Assembly: GCF_010093815.1 (NCBI RefSeq)
Contig: NW_022985553.1
Location: 1,584,133 to 1,648,132 of the forward strand
Direction: 5' to 3'
Source: Pseudovirgaria hyperparasitica
Taxonomy: Eukaryota > Ascomycota > Dothideomycetes > Acrospermales > Acrospermaceae
DNA length: 64,000 nt
In this document: positions 43,270 to 56,132 of the stretch, piece after piece
Layout: each line of letters begins with the position of its first letter
Position numbering within the stretch: position 1 is the first letter of the stretch
The notes under the pieces: generated by a model
What the model was told of the DNA's origin: nothing
Databases searched by the model: none
Seen by the model: the letters and a program-made list of their open reading frames with translations, nothing else
Position numbers and translations under genes: made by a program

Positions 43270-44622
43270 ATTCTACAACACTGATATCTCCCACTCGACA
43301 ACCGAGAAAGAAGGAAGACAAGCGGAGTGACTCGGAAGCACACGGCAGCTCGTACTAATAAAGTCGGCTTAATTATAGCTTGTGCAAGCATCTGCATTAA
43401 CGGTGCAGATCACGCCATGTGAATTCCCCAGTGCGGACGACGTTATCAGCTCGTATGCCCGTGGCTACCGCCACCGTTGTACCAGATTAAATATCAGCTG
43501 TCAATCTATCGTCGCATTTGTAAGACGTTGAGGACGAAAATGTGCAGTGTGCAACTTCATGGCGTCATCCCGAGCTACTCTTCCTTTAGCTTGGGCTTCC
43601 GAAAAATGCCTGAGGCAGAAACATCAATATACCTACACACGCGCACCTGTACAACCTTAACGAAGTAAACAATAATAGAAACATCGTGACTTATTTGTAA
43701 GTCTATCATCCGACAGTCATAGACGATCGGGCAGGATCCCTCGCAAATTCAATATCACTCTCAGTTCTAACTCAACCATTACAATTTATCCTGGTCGCTA
43801 CTCTTTTAAACCAGGATCTGGAATCACAGTGAGGTTACTAGTGCCTGAGAGGTATGTCGTCGACTCGAAAATATATTATCGATTTTCGGAAGCCGTCACT
43901 TGTCACAGAGATTGCTGATGAGGTTCTGGTTCCTATTGCAAGGTTACTGCCTAAGCACCGATTTTCTTCTTGTGTCCGGACTTTGCAATCACTTCGATCA
44001 ACACTTTGAGACAGTTCAATACTACCGGTTTACTACTGAGATCAGCCATACTTTCCAGTTGTAATATTTCAGGTAAGGTACCATATGACTGGAAGCTATA
44101 GTAGTACGAAGAACAAGCAATGTTGAAAACTTGAAAAACATATCCTGGCCGTGGTGGAAGGATTATTGGCTGGTATAAAGGTCTATGGAGGAGAGACGGC
44201 ATGTATGGCGAAGTCATGGAAGGTTGTGGTTGTATTTTGTCCAATCATTAGTCTGGCCGTAAAAGAAAAGGGTAAGAAGAAATGCTGCCTGGCGTTGATT
44301 GCCTTCTCGTTCTACACGGTCTCGTTACAGTTGTAGTATAGTATCAGGACTTCACTACGGTTCCCTTGCTGTATAGATACGGTATTGACTAGGTTAACAT
44401 CACGGTGTGAAGATCTCAGCAACAACATAACCCTACTTTCATACCCGACACGAAGAAGCACGTCTATACCTGCTAAGCAGTGTTGTACTTTTCCACCTGC
44501 CGTGATCCTAGAACGCCCACAAATGCACTACCGGACACATATAACTATGGCCAATGGCGAAACTCACACAGATACACCCGCTCGTACTAGAAAAGTCTTC
44601 TGTAACAGGTCCACAGATCCTC
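43270..44622. other. Intergenic, no gene seen
   Basis: 1.35 kb between the transporter start and the Utp20 stop. Only short frames are present. I see no repeat, RNA gene or transposon end. Confidence 0.4.
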
Positions 44623-47600
44623 CTACTCCCGCCCATTCCTCTTCCTCCGAAACTGCCCCTTCTCCCTCTTCACAACTTTCTGTTTTTCCCGTTTCTTCCT
44701 CTTTCTCGCTTCCTCAACCTCCGGCTCCCTTACTCTGTCTAAGCGCCTCTTCACACCTCTCTTCTCTCGCTCGTCCCTAATATCCTTCTCCACACGCCTC
44801 ATTAGAGTCGCATAATTTATATCGCCCACCTTCTCACGCAGGATCACGAGTAGTTCGCCTGCGCCCTCAAGGAGTTTTTTGTAGCTAGTCGTCCATGCGT
44901 CTTGGTGTGGATAGCTCGGATGTGTTGTTGAGGGTGATGTGAGGACGAGAAGAGGGCGTAGAAGGGATGGGAGGCTCGGGGCGAGGGTGTCAAGGGGCAG
45001 ATGGGTCGCGAGAGAGGCGGTGAGCGTGAGGGCGTGGGTCTTTGCAATCAAGGATGGTGGGCGCGCAGGTGTGCCGGCAGGCAGAGGGCGACGCAGGATT
45101 ATTGATAGGGAGTTCATGAGGTGGATGATAGCGGTGGGCTGTTCTGTCTCTTTTTCGCTCTCGCTTGCGTCTTGTTCGTTATCTTCGCCAACTGCGTCGC
45201 TAAGTGACGCCGGCCACCGCAGCTCGTTCGCAGCGAATGCTTTGCCTAGGAACAAAAGGTTGCGAATGGATGATAGAGCGAGCTCATCACGGGGCTCTTG
45301 AGTACGTAGTACCTTTAGACTGCCCTTGGCGATTCGAACCATCGAGTCTCCATCGAGAACCAGGCCGTTGCTGCCGTGTAATGGGACGGGTGCAAGGCTC
45401 GATTCCTTGTTTGCACGCGCGAAGTCTGAGAGAAGATGTTGCAGGGCTTGTGCAGAAGATTCTTTCACCCAGGTATGAGGGTATGTTAGGGACGAAATCA
45501 CAGTAGACCAAAGGCTGGAGTTCTTGGACGAGAACACGCGGACCGGAACGGCTTGCGAAATTTGGCTGAGGGCGCGCAGGGAGCGGAAGACCATTTCCCA
45601 GTTGCCATCCTGGGGATCTTCAAGACCAAGTGTGACATTTTTCTCGAGGCGGTCCAAGAAGTATGCTACTTCGTCGTTGTTATTCTCATTTGTCTCGATG
45701 AAGAGGCTATACAGTTGCACACCGAGGCTACGAACAGGAGGCTTCTCACTGTCGATGTAGAGCTTCAATTGCGAGACGATGTCTTTGCTTGTACTCTCAT
45801 CGGCTTTCTCAAAGACGCGTTTGATCAGTACCTTGGCCATCTCTTTGCAGTCCCCTGATGTATCGTTGGCGATTGTCATTGTCAAACCGAGGAAGCAAGA
45901 CATGAGAACCTCGCTCAGCAGCTCGCTGTTGATGTTCTTGTTCGTCAGAATATCATTCAGCACTTCCATTACTGAGCGTCGACCCTCTGGATGTTCGTAG
46001 CTCAAGTTTTTGATCAGTCTGCCTATCTGTTTCTTGAATCGATCTTTCGACTGCGGGTAGTTTGTAAAAAATTGTACGAAGACTCCACGAGCATGATCTC
46101 GAATGGCTCCAGTCTGGTTCGTAATCATTATATTCGACACCTCGGTATCCATGATATCGTAGATTTCGGTAATGACAATCTTACGTCCGAGAATAGCTCT
46201 GATAAAGTTGAACGCTACACCTTGTCGATCTGGTTGTCGTAAATCAGGCTTCAGACGGTTGAGAAGATAGGCTAGCTGAGTTTCTTTGACCTGCTTCACA
46301 GCAAGGGCTTCACGATCGCGAATTATTGCGGATATAAGTTTCATTGCAGCTTGAGCTAGCTCAGTACTCATGTTGGGTGCCGACCTGACGATACTGTAGG
46401 CAGTAGAAACATAGACCGGTCCGTTCTCGTCGATTTGATTTAGAGGAACTCGTATAATCCTGGTAAGCAGCTTTATTGCGGCAAGCTGAACCTCCTCGTG
46501 TCCAGAGAGAAGTGAGTCTCCGATGATGGGAAGAAAGCCGGCCAAATTAGCTGGTGTATGCAGATGATCGTATCGTTTCATGATTAGACGCAGGAGTTCT
46601 AGACTGAACCGCGCGAGTTTGTGCATCTGCGATGTAATGGCGCCTTTGTTGTGGTTGTGCCGGGCGCCTTTCATGCTAATCAGATACCTCTTCGTTTTAT
46701 GATCTTTCTCCTTGATGCCCTTGCCTTGCTTATCCTCCGAGCTTGCAGCTTCTTGGATGACATCGTAGCAAAACTGAAGGATACCTTGCTGCTTGGAGAC
46801 TTCATTTTGCGCGAGGCCCGTTTCGACCCGGCGTAGAAGATCATCGATCTTTCGGGACATCTGAAAATCTAGTTTCTCGAGTAAGAGGCTCTGTATAGGT
46901 CGGATCAGATCGATCAAATGAGCCAAGCTTGTCGTTTTGGCTAGAAGCTCCATCGAGTCGAAATTCTTTTGGCTTTTGACTTCTTTCATCTTGCTAATGT
47001 AGTCCTCAGCGTCCTTTTCTTGTCCAGTCACACCAAATATGCCATCCATGATGACATCAACGATTTGTGGTAGGCAGTAATCGAGATCGCCAGGGATCAG
47101 CTTGTCGGTCATGGCCACAAGGATCGAGTGCATGGTAAATGACAATACGTGGAGCTGATAGCCTCGCGGGAGTGCGGTACGCATCTCTTTCAACAAGAAG
47201 CTAAAGCAATGAGGGCCGATCAGGGAAGCGATCTCGGCTAATGTTTTTCGTGTCATGTCTCTTGCATCTTGCGATTTACTTCGCAAGATTTGACATATGT
47301 CTAACAAGACTGCAGGTAGTCGTCCATAGAATTCTTCTGTCGGAAGTACCTTCAGGAGTTTGACCACGGCGACAGCGACAGGGATTCGTAGGTTGATATC
47401 TGTCTCGTCTTTGTTGTGTATATACTGAGTAAGCTTTGAGATAGGTCCGCTGGTGAGATCTCGAGATACAACCTCGCGTTTCGGCAACGTCTCTGCTAAC
47501 TTTGCTGGAACTGAGTCCACTTCCATAGGCTGCGGCTGTTGAGGATCGTCTGCCCTGGGTTGGGCGGCCTCACCATCCGTAGATCGTTTCGCCGACACAA

Positions 47601-50600
47601 ATGCTTGAGTAAGGCCATCTGTGACGGCCCCAATGAGCTTAATGATCGGTTTCTCGAGTCCGGGCTTGCTCACTAGGCTATCGACGTAGCGGGTAAAGAC
47701 AGCGCGATACTGAGGCCATTCGAGACCTTGAACCAGCGCTGTCATTGTGTTTGTCGCTTCCAGTGCTAAATTATGGGCTGTTTCATCCTCTACGGGATCA
47801 AACACAAAGTGGTCTAGTAAGGGTAAGAAAATCTTGCTGATACTTGCGCTCGAAAGCTTGTTTGCTTCACATGACAACCGTCGCAAAGCTCGCAGGCGAC
47901 GATGCTGCTGGATGTGCAACACATTGTTGAAGAAGGACGCCTCGCTATCATTCCCGGCAAGGAGACCATACATATCGTTTGTGAGGGACCATTCAGGAAA
48001 ATTAGAGACTACGTGCGCTAACACTGACAAATGCTCACACCTGACGAGCTCGGGGGCTTGTTTGATGCCCTTTTGAAGGCTGGGTAAAACAGCTTGGTGG
48101 ATGAAATTTTGAAATTGAATCTCCTCTGGTCCAGATTTGTTGCTCTTAGCCTCAACAAAGCGTCGTAGCGTAGATGAAGCATCGAGGCGTACGGAAAGAT
48201 TTTCAACGTCATTAATATGGAACAGGGCATTGTAAACGACCGGTTGCCACTGCCGCAAGCTAGAAGACGAAACAAAGCTTGGTTCACTAATGCTGCGAAA
48301 GGCCGCAGAGCGTCTTTCGAAGTCAGGCTCGTCCAATCTGTTTGGATCGAAAGAGTTGAGATCCTGGCAAAGCAAAGCAACACCATGAATATCTGTACCG
48401 ACAGTGATTTGCTCCAAGACTGTCGATAGAAGAATTCTATTGTCTCGATCCCGGAAGTATTCGAACAATGAGCAAATAACGTCATACAATCCGTCCTCGG
48501 CATACTGAGACTGGGAGTCGCACAAAGGTACGAGACTGTGAAGTGTGAGGAGCAAATTATGCTTCGTCTTAGGACTGACTTTTCTTGCCGGTTCTTTAAG
48601 CAGAGCAGCTGAGATCCTGATCATTTTGACTGCATCATCACTACTGCTAACAAATGGTGCCAACTCGGCAACGCATAATATTGTAGCATCAAGCATGTCC
48701 TTCTTGGGGCTACAACGGATGACCTCAGCCAGACAGAGCAGAAGGGTGCTGATCTGGGGACCAAGAACACGAACTCTGACGTCTTTCCGAACCTTTTGAT
48801 TCTCAGTGCTGTGCTCGTCCTTGATGGTAGCGGTCGCCAACAGTGGTCTAATAATCTCGTTGACAATGAACAGCTTCACTTCTGTCTGGGCTGATGGCTC
48901 AATCAAACACCCGCCGACCTGTCCAAGTATCGTCACACCGGTTGGAGGATAAGCTAAGAAGGTTGCGAGAGACGGCGACGACGACCAGGTCGAAAACAAT
49001 CTGAGCATACCAGATATTGAGTGTGCGTTCTCGACTGGCAGCCTATCCAATCTGGGAAGCACTATTTCCTCATTAATGACTGTAGCATAAGGTGCCCAAG
49101 CAAACTCTTCGCCATTTGAGAACATAAGATTGAGGCAGCGTTGGGCAGCCTGTCTCATGGATCTCAAAAGTCCCTCATTCGAATTTGACACTTCGGATGT
49201 GTCTGTCTGATCTGGTCGTCCAGGACTTGTAGCCTCAGGTATGCTCTGAGAGGCAAGGAGAAAGCAAAATAACAAGGGGTCGGCGATGCGTGATAGAAAT
49301 GGATTGATCTTAGTTCGCAGGGTATCAAGCATATCTTCAAACATGTTGAGAAGACCGTACAACTTTCTAGGCTCCGCGATTTGTCTTAGCTTGTCATAAT
49401 TGCCCCTCTTCAGTCCATCGCCATCGATGATGCAGATCCCATCGAGTTTGCCCAATGCGAGAGTAAGGAATTCCGAGAAATCGTTACGGCCAGACGAAAC
49501 ATCGATAGTACGAGACAGTAAGGTAAACACTGCTTTACGTCGCGCCTTTTGCCCTTGTTTTCCACTAGCGGAGCCTTCGCGGAGAACAAGTTTGCCATAA
49601 AGTATGCGTAGGATAATAGGCATAACACGATCGTGGTCGTCTGTTCGGATGGCTTTATCACCTTCCTCCACACCCAAAAAAATGGACAGTTGGTCCCGAA
49701 AGGTCATGTCGTCCAGTAGTTTGAACAGGTCTTCCTCATATCGTAGGATTTGAGGCTCTTTCCATGCCAGTAATGCCCTCAAAGCAGGTTTTTGAATCTC
49801 AACATCGGCATTGGTCAATAAGGACAATAAGGCTACACGTACTTTATCGGACTCGTATAGGACCCTTGGATTGTTGAATTGAGCAAACAGCGACAACAGT
49901 GATTTCTGGTCCCTCCGATCCCACTTCAGTGTAACAACGTCATTGCTACACTTGGACTGTGTCACACTATCATTATTGTCGGAACGGCCTGCCCAGTCTA
50001 ATAGGACTGGGACTAACGACCTATTGCGTTTCTCCGCAAACTCGGGTATGCCATTCAAGACTTTGAGTGCTTGGGTCCTGCAGAACTGGTTTTGAAGATC
50101 TGAAACGACGTTGGATGTTTCGAACAGGAGAGAGAGTTCTCGGTCAGGATTTGCAGTAGTATAGTGATAATTTTGTATCCTTTGTTGAAGCTGTAAGTGA
50201 TTGAAACATTCAAAGAGATTAGTTGCTTTTGTGCTTGTCACGTCTTCATCCAGATATGAAATCTCGGGACTCGTAGTGATTTTAGGAACTGGAGGATTCA
50301 GCCATTCGAAGGCCAATATGGATATGGCATCTTCGCCATCCTTTGTAGTACTGATCTCTTTGATGGCGTTGACGGAATCATCCCAAGCTTGAGACAGTCG
50401 GAAATGGAGAATACCAAATAAGTACGAAGGGATTGATTTTGAGGTCCATGCATCGGTAGTGGGTTTTCGGTACGCTGTTGCCAAATTCCTAATTCGTAAT
50501 GCGATATTTCGCGCATTCTCAAGATCCAAGGGGCAAGTTTCTATAGCAATAGCATGATCCATACATTCAGATTTGCCATCAACAACAGTTTTAAGTATCT

Positions 50601-52548
50601 CGAGCGCAGTCAGCCGAAGCTTATGCGATGGACTTGAAAGACACTTGCGTAGATTGCTCAGCAGAGTCGAGTGGAATTGAACTTCACCGAAAGATATATG
50701 ATGCTGTTGTATGTGAGCCCGAACCGCAGTCCAGAAAGTAGTGAGTCCGGTAAGCTGAGAGGAGGCTTGCTCGATTTGATTCCAATGCAAACCATCAGAT
50801 GCACCAGGACTTTGCGTAGTCGCGAATTCGAAAGCCTTTCCAAGGTAGAATCGCTGACTTATACCGTCACTGATGGAAATATCGTTGAAGGTGGAAGCCA
50901 CGCAATCCATCAATCTCTGTGCTAAAACTTGTTTCTGTTCAGCTTGGAACGGCAGCTGTTCGGCCAGGATCAAACGACTATTCAACTTCCATATACTGTC
51001 CTTCGGTATCGCTTTTTTCGTGCCAATCGTATTAGATAAGTCGCATATGGCAGATTGCCACTCGGATGGGCATTGGAGAGATTTCGAGAGTACCTCGCTG
51101 TTGGCTAATCGCGGGACCACCAAGCAGATTTGGTCACCCTGCTCTTTCCAATTGTGTACAATGAATCTGAGATGATTAGCTAACGGTCAGAACGGTTGTA
51201 ATGTTTGTGCATACTTTTGAAGATGGGGAAGTGCCAGGAAAGTGAAACGCTCGTGGTTCAAGTTCGACAACAAGATGCAGAATGGAAGAAAGTGGTTCAA
51301 CCATTGTCCCGACGTCAAGAAACCGAGGCGGTGGACATAAGGCAGAGCGATATCCAATGAACACCCATGTAGCACCACAGCTAGGCACGATAGGATATCA
51401 TAGAGGATTTTCGGTGAAAAGGATTGACTTTTGCAGGCTTGCTCAACATGCTCACGTAAAGCATCCACGCGGTTTGCCAAAGCAGCCCAATCAGAAACCC
51501 TCGACCCTTTTCGCACGCCACAAACAACAAGGATGAGTTGTGTACATAAATTCAAAACTTTCTCCGATGCCTGAGGCCCAGGTTCTAATGAGCCTACGAT
51601 GACTTTTAGGAGTGGCGCAAAAGTATCTACTGTCGTTGCGTGAATGACGTTGACAATGGTCCCGCATAGTACCGTCTGTGCAGGTGAGGTATCTTCGAGT
51701 AAATCTGACTGAGTGACTTGTAAGGTTTCTTGGATGAGCTCCTGAAGTATGTTTTCTGCGCCAGAATGAATCCCATACTGAACACCCTTTATGGATTCGG
51801 CGAACAGGGTCATGACACCATGCTGGTAACGTGTAGCAGAGAGCGATCCCCTCTGGTATGTGTTCACGTCTGTCAATATGTGGCGAATGATGTTGTGGAG
51901 CGACTCCTTGTTCGACCGTTGACTAGCTTTGCGTAGCAAGAAACTCAGCGCTTCAGCGGCAAATGTAGGCACGTAGTGTTTTTGATGTTGCTTTCCGAGC
52001 AATGGTGCCAACCAATCGTATAGGGGTGTGAGATTTGGGACTAACAACTTGGAGAGGTATTTGAACAGCCAAGCAAGGCAGTTAAAACTCCACTCAATGG
52101 CTTCCACGTCTTCGTGACGGGCGGCGACCGAGGTAACGGCGATCAAGAGCTTTTCAAAATGGTCTTCGAACCTAGCACCCAGATCATGCGCCAATTGTGC
52201 GACCAGATCGAGTAAAGGCTGCAGGGAGAGCACATCCAATTTTCCAATATATTCTACAAGCAATTCTACAATTTGGCTTTGATTGTGGAGAATTTGGGGG
52301 AGGGTTTCGCAGTAGGGGTCGATTTGAGCCGCGAATGCGACATAGTTGCTGGATAAATTACTATCTCTCCATTTTGCGAGGGCTGTCTGGAAGTGAGAGG
52401 CGCCTGTGTCGTCGAAGTCGTGGCGGCGATCGCGGCGAATGGGCTCGATCTTGAGATTTTGTATCCGGTACGAAAAGCCCTTGAATCTGTGTTTACGCGT
52501 GGTCTCGGTACCACCTTTGCTTCTTCGTTGTAGCAGGGGCTTGGACAT
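44623..52548 (-). CDS. UTP20: U3 snoRNP-associated protein Utp20 (DRIM family)
   Basis: Two exons (52548-51215 and 51166-44623) separated by a 48-nt intron give 2625 residues, similar to fungal Utp20. It is a giant HEAT-repeat protein of the 90S pre-ribosome needed for 18S rRNA processing in the nucleolus. N-terminus: RKHRFKGFSYRIQNLKIEPIRR and LPQILHNQSQIVELLVEYI. The DRIM and UTP20 core contains GKLDVLSLQPLLDLVAQLAHDLG, KETQLAYLLNRLKPDLRQPDRQGVAFNFIRAIL, YDIMDTEVSNIMITNQTGAIRDHARGVFVQFF and NLSYEHPEGRRSVMEVLNDIL. The C-terminus is a basic nucleolar-type tail rich in RKRKKREK. I start at MSKPLLQRR because the conserved basic N-terminus follows at once; in-frame ATGs at 52563 and 52665 are alternatives. 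It is divergent from a CWF19-like gene. Confidence 0.95.
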
Positions 52549-52789
52549 GTGTCCTACAGCCATGGCTGCGAGCGTGAGAGGGAAGTCTTGTCGTATAGAA
52601 CAATCTATTCGTAAAGCTTCAAAAGGAAAGTTTAGAATTTTGCCAAAGCGGTGAGGATAAGCCACCGAAATCTTGGCGGGTGCGCCACAATTGACCCACT
52701 TTTGTGCATGGATTGGGCGTTTGCGCGAGACGACGCGCTTTTCTTCAAGGGCTTCAACAGCTTCAACTAGTCCTTAAAATATCCCAACA
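52549..52789. promoter_or_regulatory. Short shared promoter of UTP20 and the CWF19-like gene
   Basis: Only 241 bp separate the two start codons, so the core promoters must be very close or shared. No TATA box is evident; the region contains CGCGAGACGACGCG near 52723. If UTP20 starts at 52665 the spacing falls to 124 bp. Confidence 0.55.
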
Positions 52790-54478
52790 ATGTCGTTAAA
52801 GCTGTAAGTTGATACTAGTCAATGAGGAGTATGAGTACCTCAAGCTGACGTAGAATTCAGCGTCGTAATCGGCAGTCTTAATGGTCAGTTTCGAGAAGCC
52901 TTCAAAAAACTCGCGACGTTGAATGGCAAACATGCATTCGCCTTTGCAATCATCGCTGGCGATCTCTTCGCACATCCGCAAAGCGAGTCTCCGGAGCAAG
53001 CAAAGGATGTGGAAGCGCTGCTAAATGGGCAGATTGATGTTGCGCTTCCAACGTATTTTATGCTTGGCAAGCATGCTCTTCCCGAGAATGTAACCAAGAA
53101 GCTTGATTCTGCATCTGGAGAAGTCTGCGATAACTTGTCTTTCCTAGGGAAGCGAACAACTATCAAAACTTCCGAAGGCATTCGACTCGTTGCTTTAGGC
53201 GGTGTTCTTGATCCTCATGTCACCACAGGCGTGTCCAAAGACAATTATCTTCCATTCTACTCGGAAGGCGACGCCAAAGTATTGCGAGGAGCTAATCATG
53301 CCGACATCTTAATTACTACACAGTGGCCGTCAAACATCAAGAGTGGATCAGGAGTCGAATTGGATCCACAACTGGAACCTGCTTCTTATCAGTGCATTGC
53401 CGAATTGGATGTAGCTTTGAAACCCAAGTATCACTTTTCTACGTCCGGGGAAAGTTTTTTCGAGCGTGAGCCTTTTCTGCATACCTCAGATAGTTCAACA
53501 GAGGGACCTTCTGTGACGAGATTTATCAGCTTAGCTTCTTTTAACAATTCTAAAAAAGCTAAATGGATATACGCATTCTCCCTTGATCCCTCAGCTTCTT
53601 CGCCCGCCGCCTTGCCTACCGACATTACTGCATCTCCCCTGGCTACCCAAAGTAAGAAAAGGACCAAGCCAACGCAGGGCTCTTCCTATCGATTTTCTGA
53701 CGACAGAGGTCATCGTCAACCCAACAAACGCCAAAAAGCCCCTCCACCTGGCCCCTCCGAATGTTTCTTCTGTTTATCCAACCCAAACGTCGCATCTCAT
53801 CTCATCACATCCATAGGAAACGAATGTTATATGACTACGGCAAAAGGTCCTCTCAGCACCTCAGACACTTTCGAGGACCTAGAGTTTCCCTCGCATATGC
53901 TTATCATTCCTCTTACGCATGCGCCAACTCTAGCATTTATCGAGCCTGAAGAAACTAGGGAGCTCGTATTCCAGGAAATGCAACGATATCGCAAGTCTTT
54001 GAACACCATGCTCATGAGACGTACCGCCGGCAAATTAGGCTCTATAGCCTGGGAGGTAAGCAGATCTGGTGGGATCCATACTCACTGGCAGTACCTTCCT
54101 CTTCCCTTAGATCTCGTCCAGAGGAAATTGGTTGAAGTTGCCTTTGAAGTGCAGGCAGAGAACGAGAATTACCCTTCGATCAAGAAGAAGGATATTGGCA
54201 ATGGTTCCATTGAGCCAACAGATTTCTTTCGAGCGATTATCTGGGAACCAAGTGGGAGTCAACAAAATGGAGAAGGAAAGGATACATCTCTCTTTCTACC
54301 CCTAGATGCTTCGTTCCGCTTCGACCTTCAATTTGGTCGAAGAGTCCTTGCGAAGCTATTAGACCTTGAGAAACGTGTGCAATGGCAGGAATGTGGTCAA
54401 AGTGAGATCGAAGAGAAAGCTGATGCAGATGCTTTTAAGAAGGCTTTCAAAGATTTCGACTTTTCGCTTGATGATTGA
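52790..54478 (+). CDS. CWF19-like protein (CwfJ domains; Drn1/CWF19L1 type)
   Basis: A 14-nt first coding exon (52790-52803, MSLKL) and a long second exon (52861-54478) give 543 residues. CWF19L1/Drn1 proteins bind the lariat debranching enzyme and act in intron turnover and late spliceosome steps in the nucleus. The N-terminal half is the metallophosphatase-like fold without a complete metal site (VVIGSLNGQFREAFKKLATLN, FAIIAGDLFAHP, YFMLGKHALPEN, LGKRTTIKTSEGIRLVALGG, DILITTQWPSNI). After a basic linker (NKRQKAPPPGPSECFFCLSNP) comes CwfJ_C_1 with the HIT-like GGIHTHWQYLPLP histidine motif, then CwfJ_C_2 (FRFDLQFGRRVLAKLLDLEKRVQWQECGQ). The start codon is found only by splicing the 57-nt intron. 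It is divergent from UTP20. Confidence 0.93.
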
Positions 54479-54734
54479 ATGGGCTGAACAGCATTTGAAG
54501 GCCTTTACGATGCACTTTCACTGAACATGCCGAGCATGCAACTACAGAGATATCCAAGTATACGGAGAGCAAAGCTACGTGAAGAGCCATCAGCGTGGTC
54601 ATACACGTGCATTGTGACAACGCCTCAGCTGTGGCCACGTACCCACAAGGCGTTTATAAGGTGTCAACGCAGTGGCTACGACTTGCTTCGACCTTCAAAC
54701 CCAGAGAGAATTACAGCAACATTGAGAATATATC

Positions 54735-56036
54735 ATGTGTTTCTCGACAATTTCCTGCTTCTCGTGCGGGCACCAACTGCGAGATACTACTCTGAAGTCG
54801 TGTGACCATCGCACACCAGGGCGGTGCAAGATTTCAGACGTCGTTGTCTCTTACAGTATCGAGTGCAGTTTTCGTTGTTCTCAGAATCCGAGGAGAAACT
54901 CCCGTGAAAAACATGATACAGCGCAACTGTTGACTAAACTCTATAACAGCTCACTCTTAACTAAATCTACTGAAACATCAAAAACGAAGGTTGGACACGT
55001 TTCACAAGATGTTACATGCGACCAAAATTTGGCCTGGATAAGCTTAATGAATGAAGCTGATAGAGCTCAAGCGTCCGTCAGGGCCATGCGGAAAACCATC
55101 AGTTATATGCAGCAGAACCCATGTGCCACACAGCAATGCCGGGCTACAGACACAAACCTGTTCACGAAGCAGGCTCCGGAACCATCTATCCGGAAAGTAT
55201 CCCGATTCAAGCCCTGCGAAAGCAACTTCAGGCCTGACGACCAGTATGAAGCAGATGATGACCCTAAGTCGGATCGACCACGTAGCGCCAACGTCTCAAG
55301 TCGCTCTCCCAGTAAAGGCTCGCCCGTGCAGGACTTGCAAAGCTCTTTGGAAGTTGCATCCAAGTCACCGAAATCAAGGCGGCAACGGGCGCTGGCAGCA
55401 GGCCACCCAGATACTCCAGACAACCGTTCATGTGCCAGTAGTCCGAGTACATTCCATGGCAATACTTGGAGACGCTATATTGAGAATGATATCAATCAAT
55501 CAAATTTGACAAAAGAAGGCACCACAATGCATAAGGACTCCAAACCAATCAACAAATCAGTTCACAAGGACAGCAGTATTCGTCTGGATCGGTGCCATGG
55601 CATGAGCTGCCGTTGCTTGGATTGCCAGTACCACCCACCAGCTCAGTCAGGTATGCTCGTCGAGCGGTCGCGAGACGGCACTCTATATACGAATGGTGTA
55701 AAGCAACACATCTCAGCATCCATGACAGAAACCAAGGCCCAACCTTCAAAGGTCCAGCGTAACACTATCGCACAACATGCGCGGTTGCAGACTTACCAGA
55801 GTGGTCAGCCTTTGTTCTACAAAGAGCCTCTTAGCACCTCCGTTCCTTCAACAGGTTGTGATTCAAATGTGCCGTTCACAATGGCTACGAAGGAGGCTCT
55901 CGAAATCCCCCGGAAGAAGTTGCGACTGGAAGGACGAAAGGCGAGGGGATACTTTGAGGGATACCTCGATGAGGTGGCAGGAACCACGGAAACGAAAGAA
56001 GCATATCCATCCATCTTGGAACCAGCCGGATGCTAA
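54735..56036 (+). CDS. Protein with Cys-rich N-terminus, unknown function (433 aa)
   Basis: One open frame of 433 residues. The first 50 residues hold seven or more Cys/His in a spaced pattern (MCFSTISCFSCGHQL, SCDHRTPGRC, ECSFRC), like the short CxC-GH-C-type N-terminal motif I recall from many uncharacterised ascomycete proteins that start MC..., and probably bind zinc. The rest is polar and low in complexity, with Ser/Arg/Lys patches (SSRSPSKGSP, SPKSRRQRAL) and a second Cys cluster CHGMSCRCLDCQYHP at about 288-302. The last 60 residues are more ordered (ALEIPRKKLRLEGRKARGYFEGYLDEV). No enzyme motif. The gene lies tail-to-tail with dCMP deaminase (96 bp). I trust it as a gene mainly because of its length and the two Cys clusters. 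Confidence 0.6.
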   Translation: MCFSTISCFSCGHQLRDTTLKSCDHRTPGRCKISDVVVSYSIECSFRCSQNPRRNSREKHDTAQLLTKLYNSSLLTKSTETSKTKVGHVSQDVTCDQNLAWISLMNEADRAQASVRAMRKTISYMQQNPCATQQCRATDTNLFTKQAPEPSIRKVSRFKPCESNFRPDDQYEADDDPKSDRPRSANVSSRSPSKGSPVQDLQSSLEVASKSPKSRRQRALAAGHPDTPDNRSCASSPSTFHGNTWRRYIENDINQSNLTKEGTTMHKDSKPINKSVHKDSSIRLDRCHGMSCRCLDCQYHPPAQSGMLVERSRDGTLYTNGVKQHISASMTETKAQPSKVQRNTIAQHARLQTYQSGQPLFYKEPLSTSVPSTGCDSNVPFTMATKEALEIPRKKLRLEGRKARGYFEGYLDEVAGTTETKEAYPSILEPAGC

Positions 56037-56132
56037 AGGCCTGGTGCTTTACCGCAAAGAATTCACACGGCATGTACTATCCACAAGGAGTTCTTGCAGG
56101 CGGTATGCGTAAAGTAGGGTATCTCATAGGAT

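Noticed and set aside
45325-45350. GGTTCGAAT-like tRNA B box on the minus strand
   Set aside because: It lies inside conserved UTP20 coding sequence and no A box or cloverleaf fits around it.
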